Below are positions 28,828 to 41,600 of a stretch of DNA of 64,000 nucleotides, piece by piece. The notes under the pieces were generated by a model that saw only the letters and a list, made by a program, of their open reading frames with translations, had not been told where the DNA came from and ran no database searches. Source of the stretch: Ophiura sarsii (taxonomy: Eukaryota > Echinodermata > Ophiuroidea > Amphilepidida > Ophiuridae); NCBI GenBank assembly GCA_035610835.1, contig CM069457.1, positions 18,384,149 through 18,448,148 on the forward strand, written 5' to 3'. Position 1 is the first letter of the stretch. Each line of letters opens with the position of its first letter. The translations under genes and the position numbers were made by a program.

Positions 28828-29650
28828 TGTGATACATTTCACGGACATAAATTATGCTAATGAGCTAATTCGTGAAGGGCGCCGCTCATTAAATGACGTC
28901 ACTCGCATCATCTGGGTTTTCCCGATGTTAGCTGAAAATTCCAAATCGATTCACTCGTAAATTGACTTCGTACATTGAACGGCTGCGCAGAAGATTTTGC
29001 TAGCCACTGATTGCCCTCGTCAGTTTTTCTGTATTGGCGCGAATTGATATATCAACATACTTTTTACCGGATCAAAATTGGTCAAGCCAGTCGAGAGTAA
29101 CAGAATTTTCAAAAATCTTCTTCCGATATTTTCGGAACGCCAAATTTGTAAGTTTGAAATTCTAGGTCGAGTAAAATGATGTGCTTATTTGTTGTCTGTG
29201 AGCTTTTGTGAATTTTTTCCCGAATTGCAGTATTTTGTTATTGAAAATAGACAGTTCAAATTAAACGGTGGTTCCAAATTCAACAGACAGCACATGTATT
29301 TAGGTATATAGCAACAATATTCAGGCAACATTTGAGAAAAAACGATGCCCGGCTATGCAAGGGAGTGTACGGGGAAGTGTACGGGGATGAACATGACAAA
29401 CCAAAACAGCCTAGCAAATAACCGCCTCCGTGGCGCAATTGGTTAGAGCGTTCGGCTATTAACCGAAAGGTTGGTAGTTCGAGTCCACCCGGGGGCGTTT
29501 TTTCATTTTGCATTTAATGCAGATCGACAAATCACAATAAAATTCTAATATTGACAAAATCACAGGCCACTTACACAAAAATCGCATCTGCGCATGCTCC
29601 TGTCGCGATAGAAATCCAACACACAAGCAATGGGCGAGTTTTATAAGTGT
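28828..29650. repeat. Dispersed repeat carrying a tRNA-Asn-like gene, copy 1
   Basis: Sequence on both sides of the tRNA-like segment is shared with 53395-53965: ttcacggacataaattatgc, gaaattctaggtcgag and gcgcatgctcctgtcgcga. The repeat is therefore larger than the tRNA; indels separate the two copies. Confidence 0.85.
29424..29497 (+). tRNA. tRNA-Asn-like gene with ATT in the anticodon position
   Basis: 74 nt. The acceptor stem GCCTCCG pairs with the 3' CGGGGGC. A box TGGCGCAATTGG and B-box core TTCGAGTCC are present, with anticodon arm TTCGG-CTATTAA-CCGAA. Overall it matches eukaryotic tRNA-Asn, whose anticodon is GTT; here the loop gives ATT. The D stem (GCGC/GAGC) and T stem (GGTAG/CCACC) each have one mismatch, so it may be a decaying copy. 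Confidence 0.7.
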
Positions 29651-30506
29651 GCGCGTCCTTCTCTAACAAAATCTTGCAAACTTTTAGCCATTTAACCGAG
29701 GGCTGTATTCCTGAAACATAAGAGATGATCTGAGTGAATGAAGGGAGACCTTTTTTTTTGTAGAAATTATCAAAGCAATCATACAAAGTTGTGTCATTTT
29801 TTCTGCTTCACAATTGAGAAGGCCTGTCTATGAATATGATGTCTCTCCCAACAGAGACGATTTGGTCAACTCGGAGAGAGAATACACAGCAGATAAAATA
29901 AAAAGTCAGTTTTTCTCAGAAATTGATGGAATTTTTCTAGATTAACTTCAAATTCCTGAAATATTAAAGATGATCGGCTTATCTGAAATAAAATAGGACC
30001 AACTTCTTTAACAATCTTAAAAAAAGTTATATCATTTTGAAAATTGAAGCAAACCTCATTTTGGAATTAAAAAAGAATAAAAGCATTACAAACTTAGTGT
30101 AGGGAATCAAGGAATAAGACGGATAAACTGACTTGGTGTGTTTTGTTCCTGTGTCCGTTGCATTCATCTTTTTATATTTTGAACCTCAGTTTGTTAAAAT
30201 GTGATATCAGATAAAGTATGTCTCAGAGGTAGTTAAATAAGGGCGTACCAGCACTCATGCTGTCTGGCCGGCACTCTTTAAAATATAAAAATAACTATTA
30301 TTTTAATTTTGTGGATAGAATCATAAACTGCCTCATAAAACAAGAAATTATATGACAGGAACCCTCAAAGTACAATAAAAACCTTTAAAAACCATTAAGA
30401 AGGCCTCTGGATCCCATGCCATGATCCACTGCACTTCGTTCGCTACACTTACTCTGTTCGCCATCAGTAAAATCAGCCGGCATTCAATCAGGCCTAGTAG
30501 CTATAA

Positions 30507-30883
30507 GGCCAAATGAAAAAGAAGACAAAAATTAGAGGCCGCCTCCTTCTTTCCTTTTTTTTTTTTTTAAATTAAAAAAAAATATCATATTTTTTTACTT
30601 TAGCACTTCTTGTATGAAGCTGTTTGCCCCATGAAATAAACTGGTTCTCTTTGTCTCGGAACACAGGACAAGACATCATTTTGGTATCATTTTCTGTTTC
30701 ATCTTGCCCATAATAAGCCAATATGTAATTTCTTGAGTCGCCCCAAGTCATTTTGAAAAACCGCAGGCAACCATATCGAAAAATAGCCCAGCCAGCAATC
30801 TTGACAAAATGTGTCGGGCGGCCATTTTTTGGTGAAAGGGCCTCCTCCTTCCTTATTTTACATGTTTTATTTTTTATTTTGCC
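30507..30883. mobile_element. PIF/Harbinger-like MITE
   Basis: Begins GGCCAAATGAAAAAG and ends TTATTTTGCC, flanked by TAA at 30504-30506 and 30884-30886. The inner ends carry gaggccgcctcctt and gggcctcctcctt motifs. Confidence 0.75.
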
Positions 30884-31254
30884 TAACCCTGGATAAGGGA
30901 TATATAAATATGATCCCGTCCACAACTTGTGTCCCAGGACCACAAGATTTATGCGGGATATATAGGCATAGTCCGGACGGCACGCTTTATACAGCGTGGG
31001 ACTTCAGAAATCAAAATATCAACAAAAGCGTGGGCGTGGGGTCAGAATATTTCTGATATAAAGGGTGTAGTTGTATAAAGCGTGGAGATAAAATAAAAAA
31101 GGGTGGGGGTTTCTCAGCAATCATCAAAATAATCAAAATACCGACCTTGTCAGCTCGCTAGCGCTAGTTATTTCATAAATATGTATCCAATATCGGGTCC
31201 GATATTATAGGCCTACTTCGATTCGAAATTAAAAAGTCGCCATCTTTAAATTGG

Positions 31255-31336
31255 TTTCAATAATAGATGGCGCTATATAACAACAAACCAGGGAGTTCCC
31301 TGGTTTGTTGTTATTTAGCGCCATCTATTGTTGAAA
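31255..31336. repeat. 82-bp near-perfect hairpin
   Basis: Two 40-nt arms pair at 38 positions around a 2-nt loop (CCAGGGA-gt-TCCCTGG). One of the two differences would be a G-U wobble in RNA. The arms contain agatggcgcta and tagcgccatct. No target duplication is evident. Confidence 0.92.
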
Positions 31337-32606
31337 TCGTGACATTTTTTCAAAATGGAAACTCGACGGGACTACGAAAGTGTCGTACGCAGCGTAATAT
31401 CACATTTTAGGGAGCATAAGAGTACCAAAAATGCACTGTTTTGATGAAATAAATCCATTTGAAATGAATGCATTCAATAATCGTGATATAGCCAGCAAGG
31501 TGTTTTTTAAGTAAGCTTATTTTTTGAATTTTTTTTGATGAATAATTTTGGGAATCCCGGGACCCGCCCGAAAAACAAAACGGCTCCCGGGATGTTTCTG
31601 CCACTTTGTCCTTTCTTCCAATGAGTGCCTTTTCAAATTTGCATGCACAAAATGATCAAAATATCCCCTTTTCGGTATAAAGGGTGGGGGTTGAACATCC
31701 CCAAATAAAAAGGGTGGCTCTGTAAAAAGGGTGGGGGTCTGACCCCTGTCCGGACAGTGATAGGCCAATGACCATGTCTTAATCTTAAAGTATACAATTC
31801 TTAAATGTTTGGCTCATTAAAAAATCACTAAATTAATCTAGTGCCTATTTACATGTTTTTTATTGTCATTTGTCATCAAGATGTTTGTCTACAATCAATG
31901 GGTCTAACAAAAGTCAATAAACCATAACCATATTATCCATGTGTTACAAAGGTGTCAAAAGTCAGTCAGGCACTTTCTCTTTATTCTTTCCACTCAAACA
32001 GTTGTTCAATAACTCCAGTCACTTAGAAAGCTGAGATGGATGAAAGGCCAGCAGGCCATCAAGTGGATAAGTGAATATTGATCTACATGTATCTCATGAT
32101 TCTCAAGTCACCCAAATGGAATTAGTGTCATCTCTTTATCTTAATTCTTAACAAACAAATCCACTTGAATTTGTAACCAAATTATAATCCCCTGCTGCTG
32201 TTTGTTCATGTTTGCCCTTAAATAAAAGGATTTTGACTTGCAGAGCCACTGCCACACACTAAAAGCAAACACCAAGATTTCAATGGAAAAGTATATAAAG
32301 TTACCATTTGACTGGGCTCATGTTTAATTAGTATTGAAACAACATTTAAAAAACAATACAATAATAATACAAATTTCAAAAATTTGAACACAAATCTTGA
32401 CCATACGGACATACGTGCATGCTATTATAGTAGTGCTGCGCAGAGTGCAAAATGTGTTCAATTTATGCACACATGCCATGTATGTTATCATTATCACCAA
32501 TCTCCATAATATTGTATCCATGTAAAACCTGGCAATCGTGAAAATGTGTGGGTCTTTATCTATTTTGTAAAATATTTCTGTTTTGATTATGTTTTGTATT
32601 TGACAG

Positions 32607-35600
32607 GCCGTGGTCCAAGATGAACGGGGAAGTGCCAAGTGTTCCAATAACTACCCTGGCTGGGATCTCAAGTCTCACTGATTGTAAGTATTAGTGTATT
32701 TTTGTAAGAGACAGTAACTAGAAATTTCTTCTGAAGAAAGAATATTTCCGGTCCCCATTTTGCATCAATTTATTGTCTCGCCTGATGTAATCAGAAAGAG
32801 ACTATGTTATCACTATTTCTGTCCGGCGTATGGCGTCCGCCGTCCGCCGTCAGCCGTGTGCTAAGAAATACCTTTGTGACGCGATATCTGGAGATCCGTA
32901 AGGCCTATTGTGATGGGACTTGGTGGAGGGAAGGGGGGTGGTGCGTTCTGTTGCTGATTGATTTTTCAAGGTCATCGGGGGTCATTCAAGGTCATCGGGG
33001 TCAAATATGCTTAAAACTTTTGAGACGCGTTGTGACGCGATATCTAGAGATCCGTAAGGCCTATCTTGATGGGACTTGATGTCAGGGAAGGGGGTGGGGT
33101 GTTCTTTTGCTGATTAGATTTTCAAGGTCATTGGAGGTCATTCAAGGTCATCGGGGTCAAATATGGGGTCAAATAAGATCCGTAAGGCCGATCTTGATGG
33201 GATTTGGTGGAGGGAAGGGGGTGGTGTGTTCTTTTTGCTGATTAAATTTTCAAGGTCATCGGAGGTCATCGGGGGTCAAATATGGGGTCAAATAGATCAG
33301 TAAGGCCTATCTTGATGGGATTTGGTGGAGGGAAGGGGGGTGGTGTGTTCTTTTTGCTCATTAAATTTTCAAGGTCACCAGAGGTCATCGGGGTCAAATA
33401 TGGGGTCAAATAGATCAGTAAGGCCTATATTGATGGGATTTGGTGGAGGGAAGGGGGGTGGTGTGTTCTTTTTGCTGAATACATTTTCAAGGTCATCAGA
33501 GGTCATTCAAGGTCATCGGGGGTCAAATAAGATCCATAAGGCCTATCTTGATTGGATTTGGTGGAGGGAAGGGGGATGGTGTGTTCTTTTTGTTCTTAAT
33601 TTTTCGGGGTCATCAGGGGTCAAATATGGGGTCAAATATATCAGTAAGGCCTATCTTGATGGGATTTGGTGGACGGAAGAGGGATGGTGTGTTCTTTTTG
33701 TTGATTAATTTTTCGGGGTCATTGGGGGTCAAATATGGGGTCAAATAGATCAGTAAGGCCTATCTTGATGGGATTTGGTGGATGGAAGGGGGATGGGGTG
33801 TTCTTTTTGTTGATTATTTTTTCGGGGTCATCGGGGGTCAAATATGGGGTCCAATAGATCAGTAAGGCCTATCTTGATGGGATTTGGTGGACGGAAGAGG
33901 GATGGTGTGTTCTTTTTGTTGATTAATTTTTCGGGGTCATCGGGGGTCAAATATGGGGTCAAATAGATCAGTAAGGCCTATCTTGATGGGATTTGGTGGA
34001 CGGAAGAGGGATGGTGTGTTCTTTTTGTTGATTAATTTTTCGGGGTCATCGGGGTCAAATATGGGGTCAAATAGATCAGTAAGGCCTATCTTGATGGGAT
34101 TTGGTGGACGGAAGAGGGATGGGGTGTTCTTTTTGTTGATTATTTTTTCGGGGTCATCGGGGGTCAAATATGGGGTCAAATAGATAAGTAAGGCCTATCT
34201 TGATGGGATTTGGTGGACGGAAGAGGGATGGTGTGTGCTTTTTGTTGATTAATTTTTCGGGGTCATCGGGGGTCAAATAGATCAGTAAGGCCTATCTTGA
34301 TGGGATTTGGTGGAGGGAAGGGGGGTGGTGTGTTCTTTTTGTTGATTAATTTTTCGGGGTCATCGGGGGTCAAATATGGGGTCAAATAGATCAGTAAGGC
34401 CTATCTTGATGGGATTTGGTGGACGGAAGAGGGATGGTGTGTTCTTTTTGTTGATTAATTTTTCGGGGTCATTGGGGGTCAAATATGGGGTCAAATAGAT
34501 CAGTAAGGTGTGTTCTTTTTGTTGATTAATTTTTCGGGGTCATCGGGGGTCAAATATGGGGTCAAATAGATCAGTAAGGCCTATCTTGATGGGATTTGGT
34601 GGACGGAAGAGGGATGGTGTGTTCTTTTTGTTGATTAATTTTTCGGGGTCATTGGGGGTCAAATATGGGGTCAAATAGATCAGTAAGCCTATCTTGATGG
34701 GATTTGGTGGAGGGAAGGGGGGTGGTGTGTTCTTTTTGTTGATTAATTTTTCGGGGTCATCTGGGGTCAAATAGATCAGTAAGGCCTATCTTGATGGGAT
34801 TTGGTGGAGGGAAGGGGGGGTGGTGTGTTCTTTTGGTTGATTAATTTTTTGGGGTCATCGGGGGTCAAATAGATCAGTAAGGCCTATCTTGATGGGATTT
34901 GGTGGAGGAAGGGGGGTGGTGTGTTCTTTTTGTTGATTAATTTTTCGGGGTCATCGGGGGTCAAATATGGGGTCAAATAGATTAGTAAGGCCTATCTTGA
35001 TTGGATTTGGTGGAGGGAAGGGGGGTGGTGTATTCTTTTTGCTGATTAAATTTTCACGGTCATCGGAGGTCATTCAAGGTCATCTGGGGTCAAATAAGAT
35101 CCGTAAGGCCTATCTTGATGGGATTTGGTGGACGGAAGAGGGATGGTGTGTTCTTTTTGTTGATTAATTTTTCGAGGTCATCAGAGGTCATCTGGGGTCA
35201 AATAAGATCCGTAAGGCCTATCTTGATGTGATTTGGTGGAGGGAAGGGGGTTGGTGTGTTCTTTTTGCTGATTACATTTTCAAGGTCATCAGAGGTCATC
35301 TGGCGTCAAATAAGATCTGTAAGGCCTATCTTGATGTGATTTGGTGTAGGGAAGGGGGTTGGTGTGTTCTTTTTGTTGATTAAATTTTTCAAGGTATTAC
35401 ATCCCTTGCATTAACTACAATGCATACCTCTGTGACAGTGCTACATTGTATCATATGTTTCATCATCATTTCTTTCAAGTCACTTTTGATGAACAGGCGA
35501 GACGCGCCGTTCGAGAACCGCCTTGTGATGTTTGATGACAATAGTGTGATGTACTTCAGTCCATCTTGGATTTGACACATAAAGATTTTGATACCTGTGT

Positions 35601-38600
35601 CAGGGATGCAAGAATTCCAGATATTTCTGGAATTTCAGAAATTTGGCCATACAAAAATTCCAGATTTTTGGAAGAAGGAAAAAAAAAAAAATCCGGAATC
35701 AGATGATGATATTTCAGCATAAAAAGAGTCAAACATGTTTGTTTAAGGAGTGATACACCCTACAGCCTATTCTTCAAAAAAGCCCCTATAAAAGTTTGAC
35801 ACATCGTGCCAACGCTCGGGCCATCTGGCCAAGCGCGCTTCAAAAGTTCAGGAAATTGATCAATCACTCACTTGCAGCATCCCTGCTGTGTGGGGGACAA
35901 AAGTATGCTATTTTCATTATTTGAATTGAACATTAACATAAAGAAATTAGGCCTATTTGAAATGTCATCAAATTATTTACCCACAAAAACACTGACCATC
36001 TGCCATCTGCACCATGGCAACCTCCACAACTACCATTTACTCCATGGTTTCTGATTTTTAACTGTGTTAGTATTATTTAATGTGTATGTGTTTAAGATTA
36101 ATTACATAAATAAATGCACTTGTGTAGGTAGACTGTAGAATAATAACTCCCTATTTATTTTATCTTTACAGTATTGACTGAGTTGCCCTTGCCATCACCC
36201 CTTCCAAGCACCGTCAACAACAAAGGCTTACTCTTTAGTCCCCGCGTTGCAGAGGAGGCAAAGAGATTGTTAGGGGGTCAAGATGAGAATCTGATACCAC
36301 AACTTCTTCAGGCTTTGAGCCAGACCAATACAGATAGCATGTAAGTCTTGAAACCAAAAAAGGTTGATTAAATTTAGATGGGTGTCGTTTAATGCCCATA
36401 AAAAACCTGAGTGATAGTCCTTCAATAATGTTTTAAGACTTGTAAGTCTTGAAACCAAAAAGCTTGATTAAATTTAGATGGGTGTCGTTTTGTGCCCATA
36501 AAAACCAGATAGTCCTTCAATAATGTTTTAAAGGTAGATGACCCGATTTTCAACTTGATGTTTTCTATTTTACATGAAAGGTCATCCTTAAAATTGTTGC
36601 ATTCCAAAGTTTGAGTTGCATAACTCCAATGGTTCTATTTTTAGAAGCGCAAGGTTAAAAGACATGTGTCCATTGAGTAGTACACAGACTGGTTGGTGGT
36701 TAACCACCTTTGGCAGTAATTCACCACATTTTAGCCTATAATTTCCAAATGAAACATTTCTGGCCCCTAATATTTTACAGACATAATGAGAAAAATAAGG
36801 GAATTCTTCTGATACCAAAATATATTGATGTGAAAAAAAAATCATAGCCCCCAAAAAGTGATCGGGTCATATACCTTTAAGGCATCTTGACCACATTATG
36901 CACAAAGGACTCTTGATTTACATAAATCTTGTACTTTTTAAGTATCATTTTGAGTGCTACTTTTGAAAGCTCGGTGGTGAAACATCTTTTGGGCCTGTGT
37001 AGCCTGCGCCCTGCGGTTGCTATATGGCAAAAATATCGTTCACCCCTAAAATGTACTTTTCACCCACCCCCATTTTTGGCAATTTTGCATGCTCAGGGCC
37101 AGTCAGGGGGTGAAAAAAAGACCCAGACGTTTAGGCCTTAATGCTTCCCAGCTCCTGTATGTCAGTGCCATTCGTACTGGTAAGGCTGGCTTTACTTTTG
37201 TAAAATACTTTGTTTTGTTATCTGATCATTTTCAGCGAGCTCAAGGACAAGACGAGCAGCAATGAGATCGAGGGTGACGTGCCAGCTCTACTGCAAGCTA
37301 TACTTGCCAGAAATCCAAATGTGTTCAAAAATAAAAGATTGGAACAGATAGGAGGTAAGATTTGTGAGATTTAAAAAAAAAACAGAAATAAAAATGATAG
37401 AAGGTAAAATACCTGCTCACAGCTGAACTGACCAGAAATCCAAATATTTATCAGAGACTTGGGCAGATACAAGGATGATGGCAATTGGATGTACCAATTT
37501 TTTCTTGACCTTACAGGAACTATTTTATTTAATCAAAGCAGGTAAAGCACATTCTACAAAGCCAAAAATACAAATCCAATATTTTCAGTATTAATATTTT
37601 TAAGTAAATATCTGTTGGAAATATTCTTAGTCATCATTCATTTACTGAATGGTTTGCAAATTATTTGCACTATTATAATATAACTAGGCGGTCACCCGGG
37701 GTTTGTCGGGTTTGGGCGGTCACCCGGGGTTTGTCGGTTCTTGGATTTGGTGGTTTGTAGAATGCATGCATAAAGCCCGATCGGACAAACTTTGAAAATT
37801 CGACCCTTAGACGACCTTTGACCCCGGACGACCCAAGAAAAGCAAAGCCGTTTTATTTTTCCCACACTCGACTCGTATTCGGGCTTCCCGTCACCGAGTT
37901 TAAGCCCGATCGGACAAACTTTGAAAATTTGACCCCGGAAGACCCGACAAACGCTAACCCGTTTTATTTTTGCCACGCTCGCCTCGCATCGAGCATTGTG
38001 ATCACCGAGTTTAAGCACGATCCGACCAACTTCAAAAAGTTGACCCCTAGATGACCTTTGACCTCGTATGCTCTAGCGAATGCGAACTTGCTCTTGCGGG
38101 GACCGAACAAACAGATCACCGAGAAGTTCTATTTTTCCTAATGACTGGAAAAGGGCAAAGGTAACACCTATTTATAAATCAGGGGATAAATCAGATGTTG
38201 GTAACTATAGGCCAATTTCAGTGCTGCCAATAGTGTCCAAAATCATTGAAAGAGCTGTTCATAACCAACTGTATAAGTATGTAAGTACTAAGGGGATTCT
38301 TTCAAGTGCTCAATCTGGCTTTCGTGCAAATCACTCTACAACAACAACTCTACTAGATGTACAAGATTTTATTCTCAATAATATGGATAATGGTTACGTC
38401 ACAGGTGCCATTTTTCTAGATTTAAAGAAAGCATTTGATACTGTCAACCATAAGGTACTAATTGATCAATTAAAAAGGTATGGCGTTGATGGTATTGAGC
38501 TTTTATGGTTTAAATCTTATCTCAGTAATAGATCACAGGCTGTCAATGTTAATTCTAATCTTTCAGAGTTTGACCGTATAAATATTGGTGTTCCACAAGG

Positions 38601-41600
38601 CTCAATATTAGGACCTCTGTTATTTATTTTATTTGTAAATTGTTTACCTAATGCTGTAAATTGTAAAACTAAAATGTATGCTGATGACACCACTTTACTG
38701 CTTAGATCAAAATGTCCTGATGAACTTTCAACTTCTTTAACATCAAACCTAGATCTAGTTGCTAATTGGTTGAAGGCAAACAAACTTACATTGAATATCA
38801 ATAAGACTAAAGTTATGCTATTTGGTACCAGACATATGTTAGATAGGTTTAATGATATTTCACTCACATATAACGATAATATGATTGAAATGGTTAGAGA
38901 ATTTAAATATCTTGGTGTCAAATTTGATAGTACCATGTCTTGGTCATCACATATAGATTACTTGGCAAATAATGTTTCCAAGAGAATCGGTGTTATTCGT
39001 CGTGTAAAGCATTTTCTTCCACATCCAACTCTTGTGATGTTATCCAATGCTCTTGTGATTCCTCATTTTGATTATGCCAGCCCAGTATGGTCCAACTGTT
39101 CAAATACATATCAAGCAAGACTTCAAGTCTTACACAACCGTTTAGCCAGAACAATATTATCTGCTGATATCAGAACACCAATAAATGATATGATGAACTT
39201 ACTTCATTGGACAAAACTAAATGATAGGTGGAAAATTCAAATACTTATCATCTTATTCAAATGTTTAAAAGATATAAGTCCAACCTATTTATCATCCAAT
39301 TTTGAATTTGTACATAACTATCACAATCATACTACCAGGAATCATTCAAGTAATACTTTAATCATTCCTAAAATCAACTCAAATTCTGGTATGCGCACTT
39401 TTCTTTTCAGATCTAGCCATCTGTGGAACAATTTATCACCATCTATTCGCATTGATTTAGAAAATTTGTCACTCAGTCAATTCAAATCATATATTTCCAC
39501 TGTATCATAATTTGTATCATAATTTATATTATATATAAACACTAACATTTGTTATTTGTATGTACTTATGTATCGAAATGAGGGCCTGCTTGGAAAGCAG
39601 TGCAAGTCACTGAAGCATATTACCCTCAATAAAGAAAGCATAAATAAAAATGTAAGCCCGATCGGACAAACTTTGAAAATTCGACCCCTAGACGACCTTT
39701 GACCCCGGACGACCCAAGAAAAGCCGTTTTATTTTTTCCACGCTCGCCTCGCATTCACCGCTGTTCGCGCGAGGCAACTGAGTTGCGTAGTCAAGTGGTT
39801 GCGCGCGCAACATTGCAGTGGATTTTGCGCGGGAATTTCGAGTGCAAATGAAGAAATATTTGTATCACGTCTGGTACAAATATCCTTCTAAAATTGGGTA
39901 CAGGGCCTTATTTCAAAAACGGAAAACTGTTGTTGGAAGATATCAACGGGCGTTTTCAAAATAACTAGTTCACTTCCAAAGAGTATAAGATTTATAATTT
40001 ATTATATTCGTATTTACATTATACGTTATTTCTTCCTAAAACGTTGCAATGAATGTATAAATGGTCGTTTTGAACGGCTATTTCAAGTATTTTTGTGAAA
40101 AATAGTGAGAAAAACATCATAATATATGACAAATTGAATACGAGGGCCACCCGATTCCATTAAAATATTAGTTGCATCATTTATCAAATATTATCAAAAA
40201 GAGGTCAGAATTTCAGTAGTTTCACTTCTGCATTATTTAAAAAATAGCTTATAAGTGGCCCTTTAATCTGAATCAAATCGTATTTTCTTATCGGGAGACC
40301 CCCGAGAGACATAATAACTGCAGCCCTAAACATTCACACGATGTGTGCATGTACATGTACATTTTGTACATGTCGAACGCTAATTTAAAACTCGACCCGA
40401 TGTGAATAGACTTGTTCAAAGTCCTGAGTGGCGCGATGTTTTGTGTCGTTGTCTGTAAGCAGCAGCAGACGGTGGTGGACGGTCCGCTCTGCTCTGTCAA
40501 GTCGCGAGTCGTTCAGGTATGTGCAGTGCACATAACTCAAGTGTGTGTGTGTGGGGGGGGGGGGGGGGGGGGGCACCCCACCCTGCCAGAAGGCTCCCCC
40601 TGATGCCCCCAAATGAGATGAAAAACTATATACTAATTAATACCATAAATTGTCGGATATGCCACCCCTTATCAGCGGCCTGCCCGCCACAACCCCAAAT
40701 TGAAGACCCTAGTTACGCTATTACTGCAGGTTTGTTTTAATGTGTCTTCCATTTTTCAGTGCTATGTATGGAGATCAGCAATGAACAATAACAAAACAAT
40801 ATTAAAATTAAACAAATAATTTAGAACTAGGCCTATAGTATAATAATAAGGTTTGTTTCATTCAGTGTACAACAACTCTGGCCGCAATTCTTTAAATGTA
40901 TGTATAATATTTTCATACGATACCCTGGAAATCTCTTATAATTAAATAAAGAAATCGCCATATTATTACTAGGCTCTATATAGTAGGAAATCTACCTATT
41001 TATTACTATTCTTATGCAACCAACTGTAACTTACAAAAACAAGGTAATGTCTCGGGTTTGGCAGGGACAAGACTGGGTAAGTCTAATGTTTTGTTTTGAC
41101 GGGAAAGTAATGTATCAACATCGAAACACGCGTATGCCTACGCGCGAGTGTGTCAACAGGGAGGTGTTACATTTATACATGTAGGACATCTCTCTGTCCA
41201 CATTGCAGACACTCATTGAACGTGTTATCCCTCGCGATTGCTGTAGCAGTGACTAAAATCAAGTTAAATAACCCTCAAGAAAGACGGAAATAATAGCCGA
41301 CAGATAAGTTTTTCCTAGTTCACCATGGCCCGGGTTGATGGCTAATCTAGCGCGTAACACTGGCAATACAGCATCTGAGTACTGACATGGATATTTTAGC
41401 TATACTGTTCAACCAGCCTGTCTACACGGTGACGATGGATCCAAACCAAGCCATACAATTACAAGCCTAGTGTATGCCCATGCAGTGTGTAGTCTGTTTG
41501 TAGGGATCAACAATTTTCGAAGTTGAGGATTCAACACAATGTCAATTACTACTGTAGTGCGCTTGGAATGGAATATTAGATGTGGAAATTCTGAATATAA

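Noticed and set aside
33322..35167. Glycine-rich repeat frames in NIPBL intron 1
   Set aside because: Frames on both strands follow the tandem unit; no start context, splice signals or domain.
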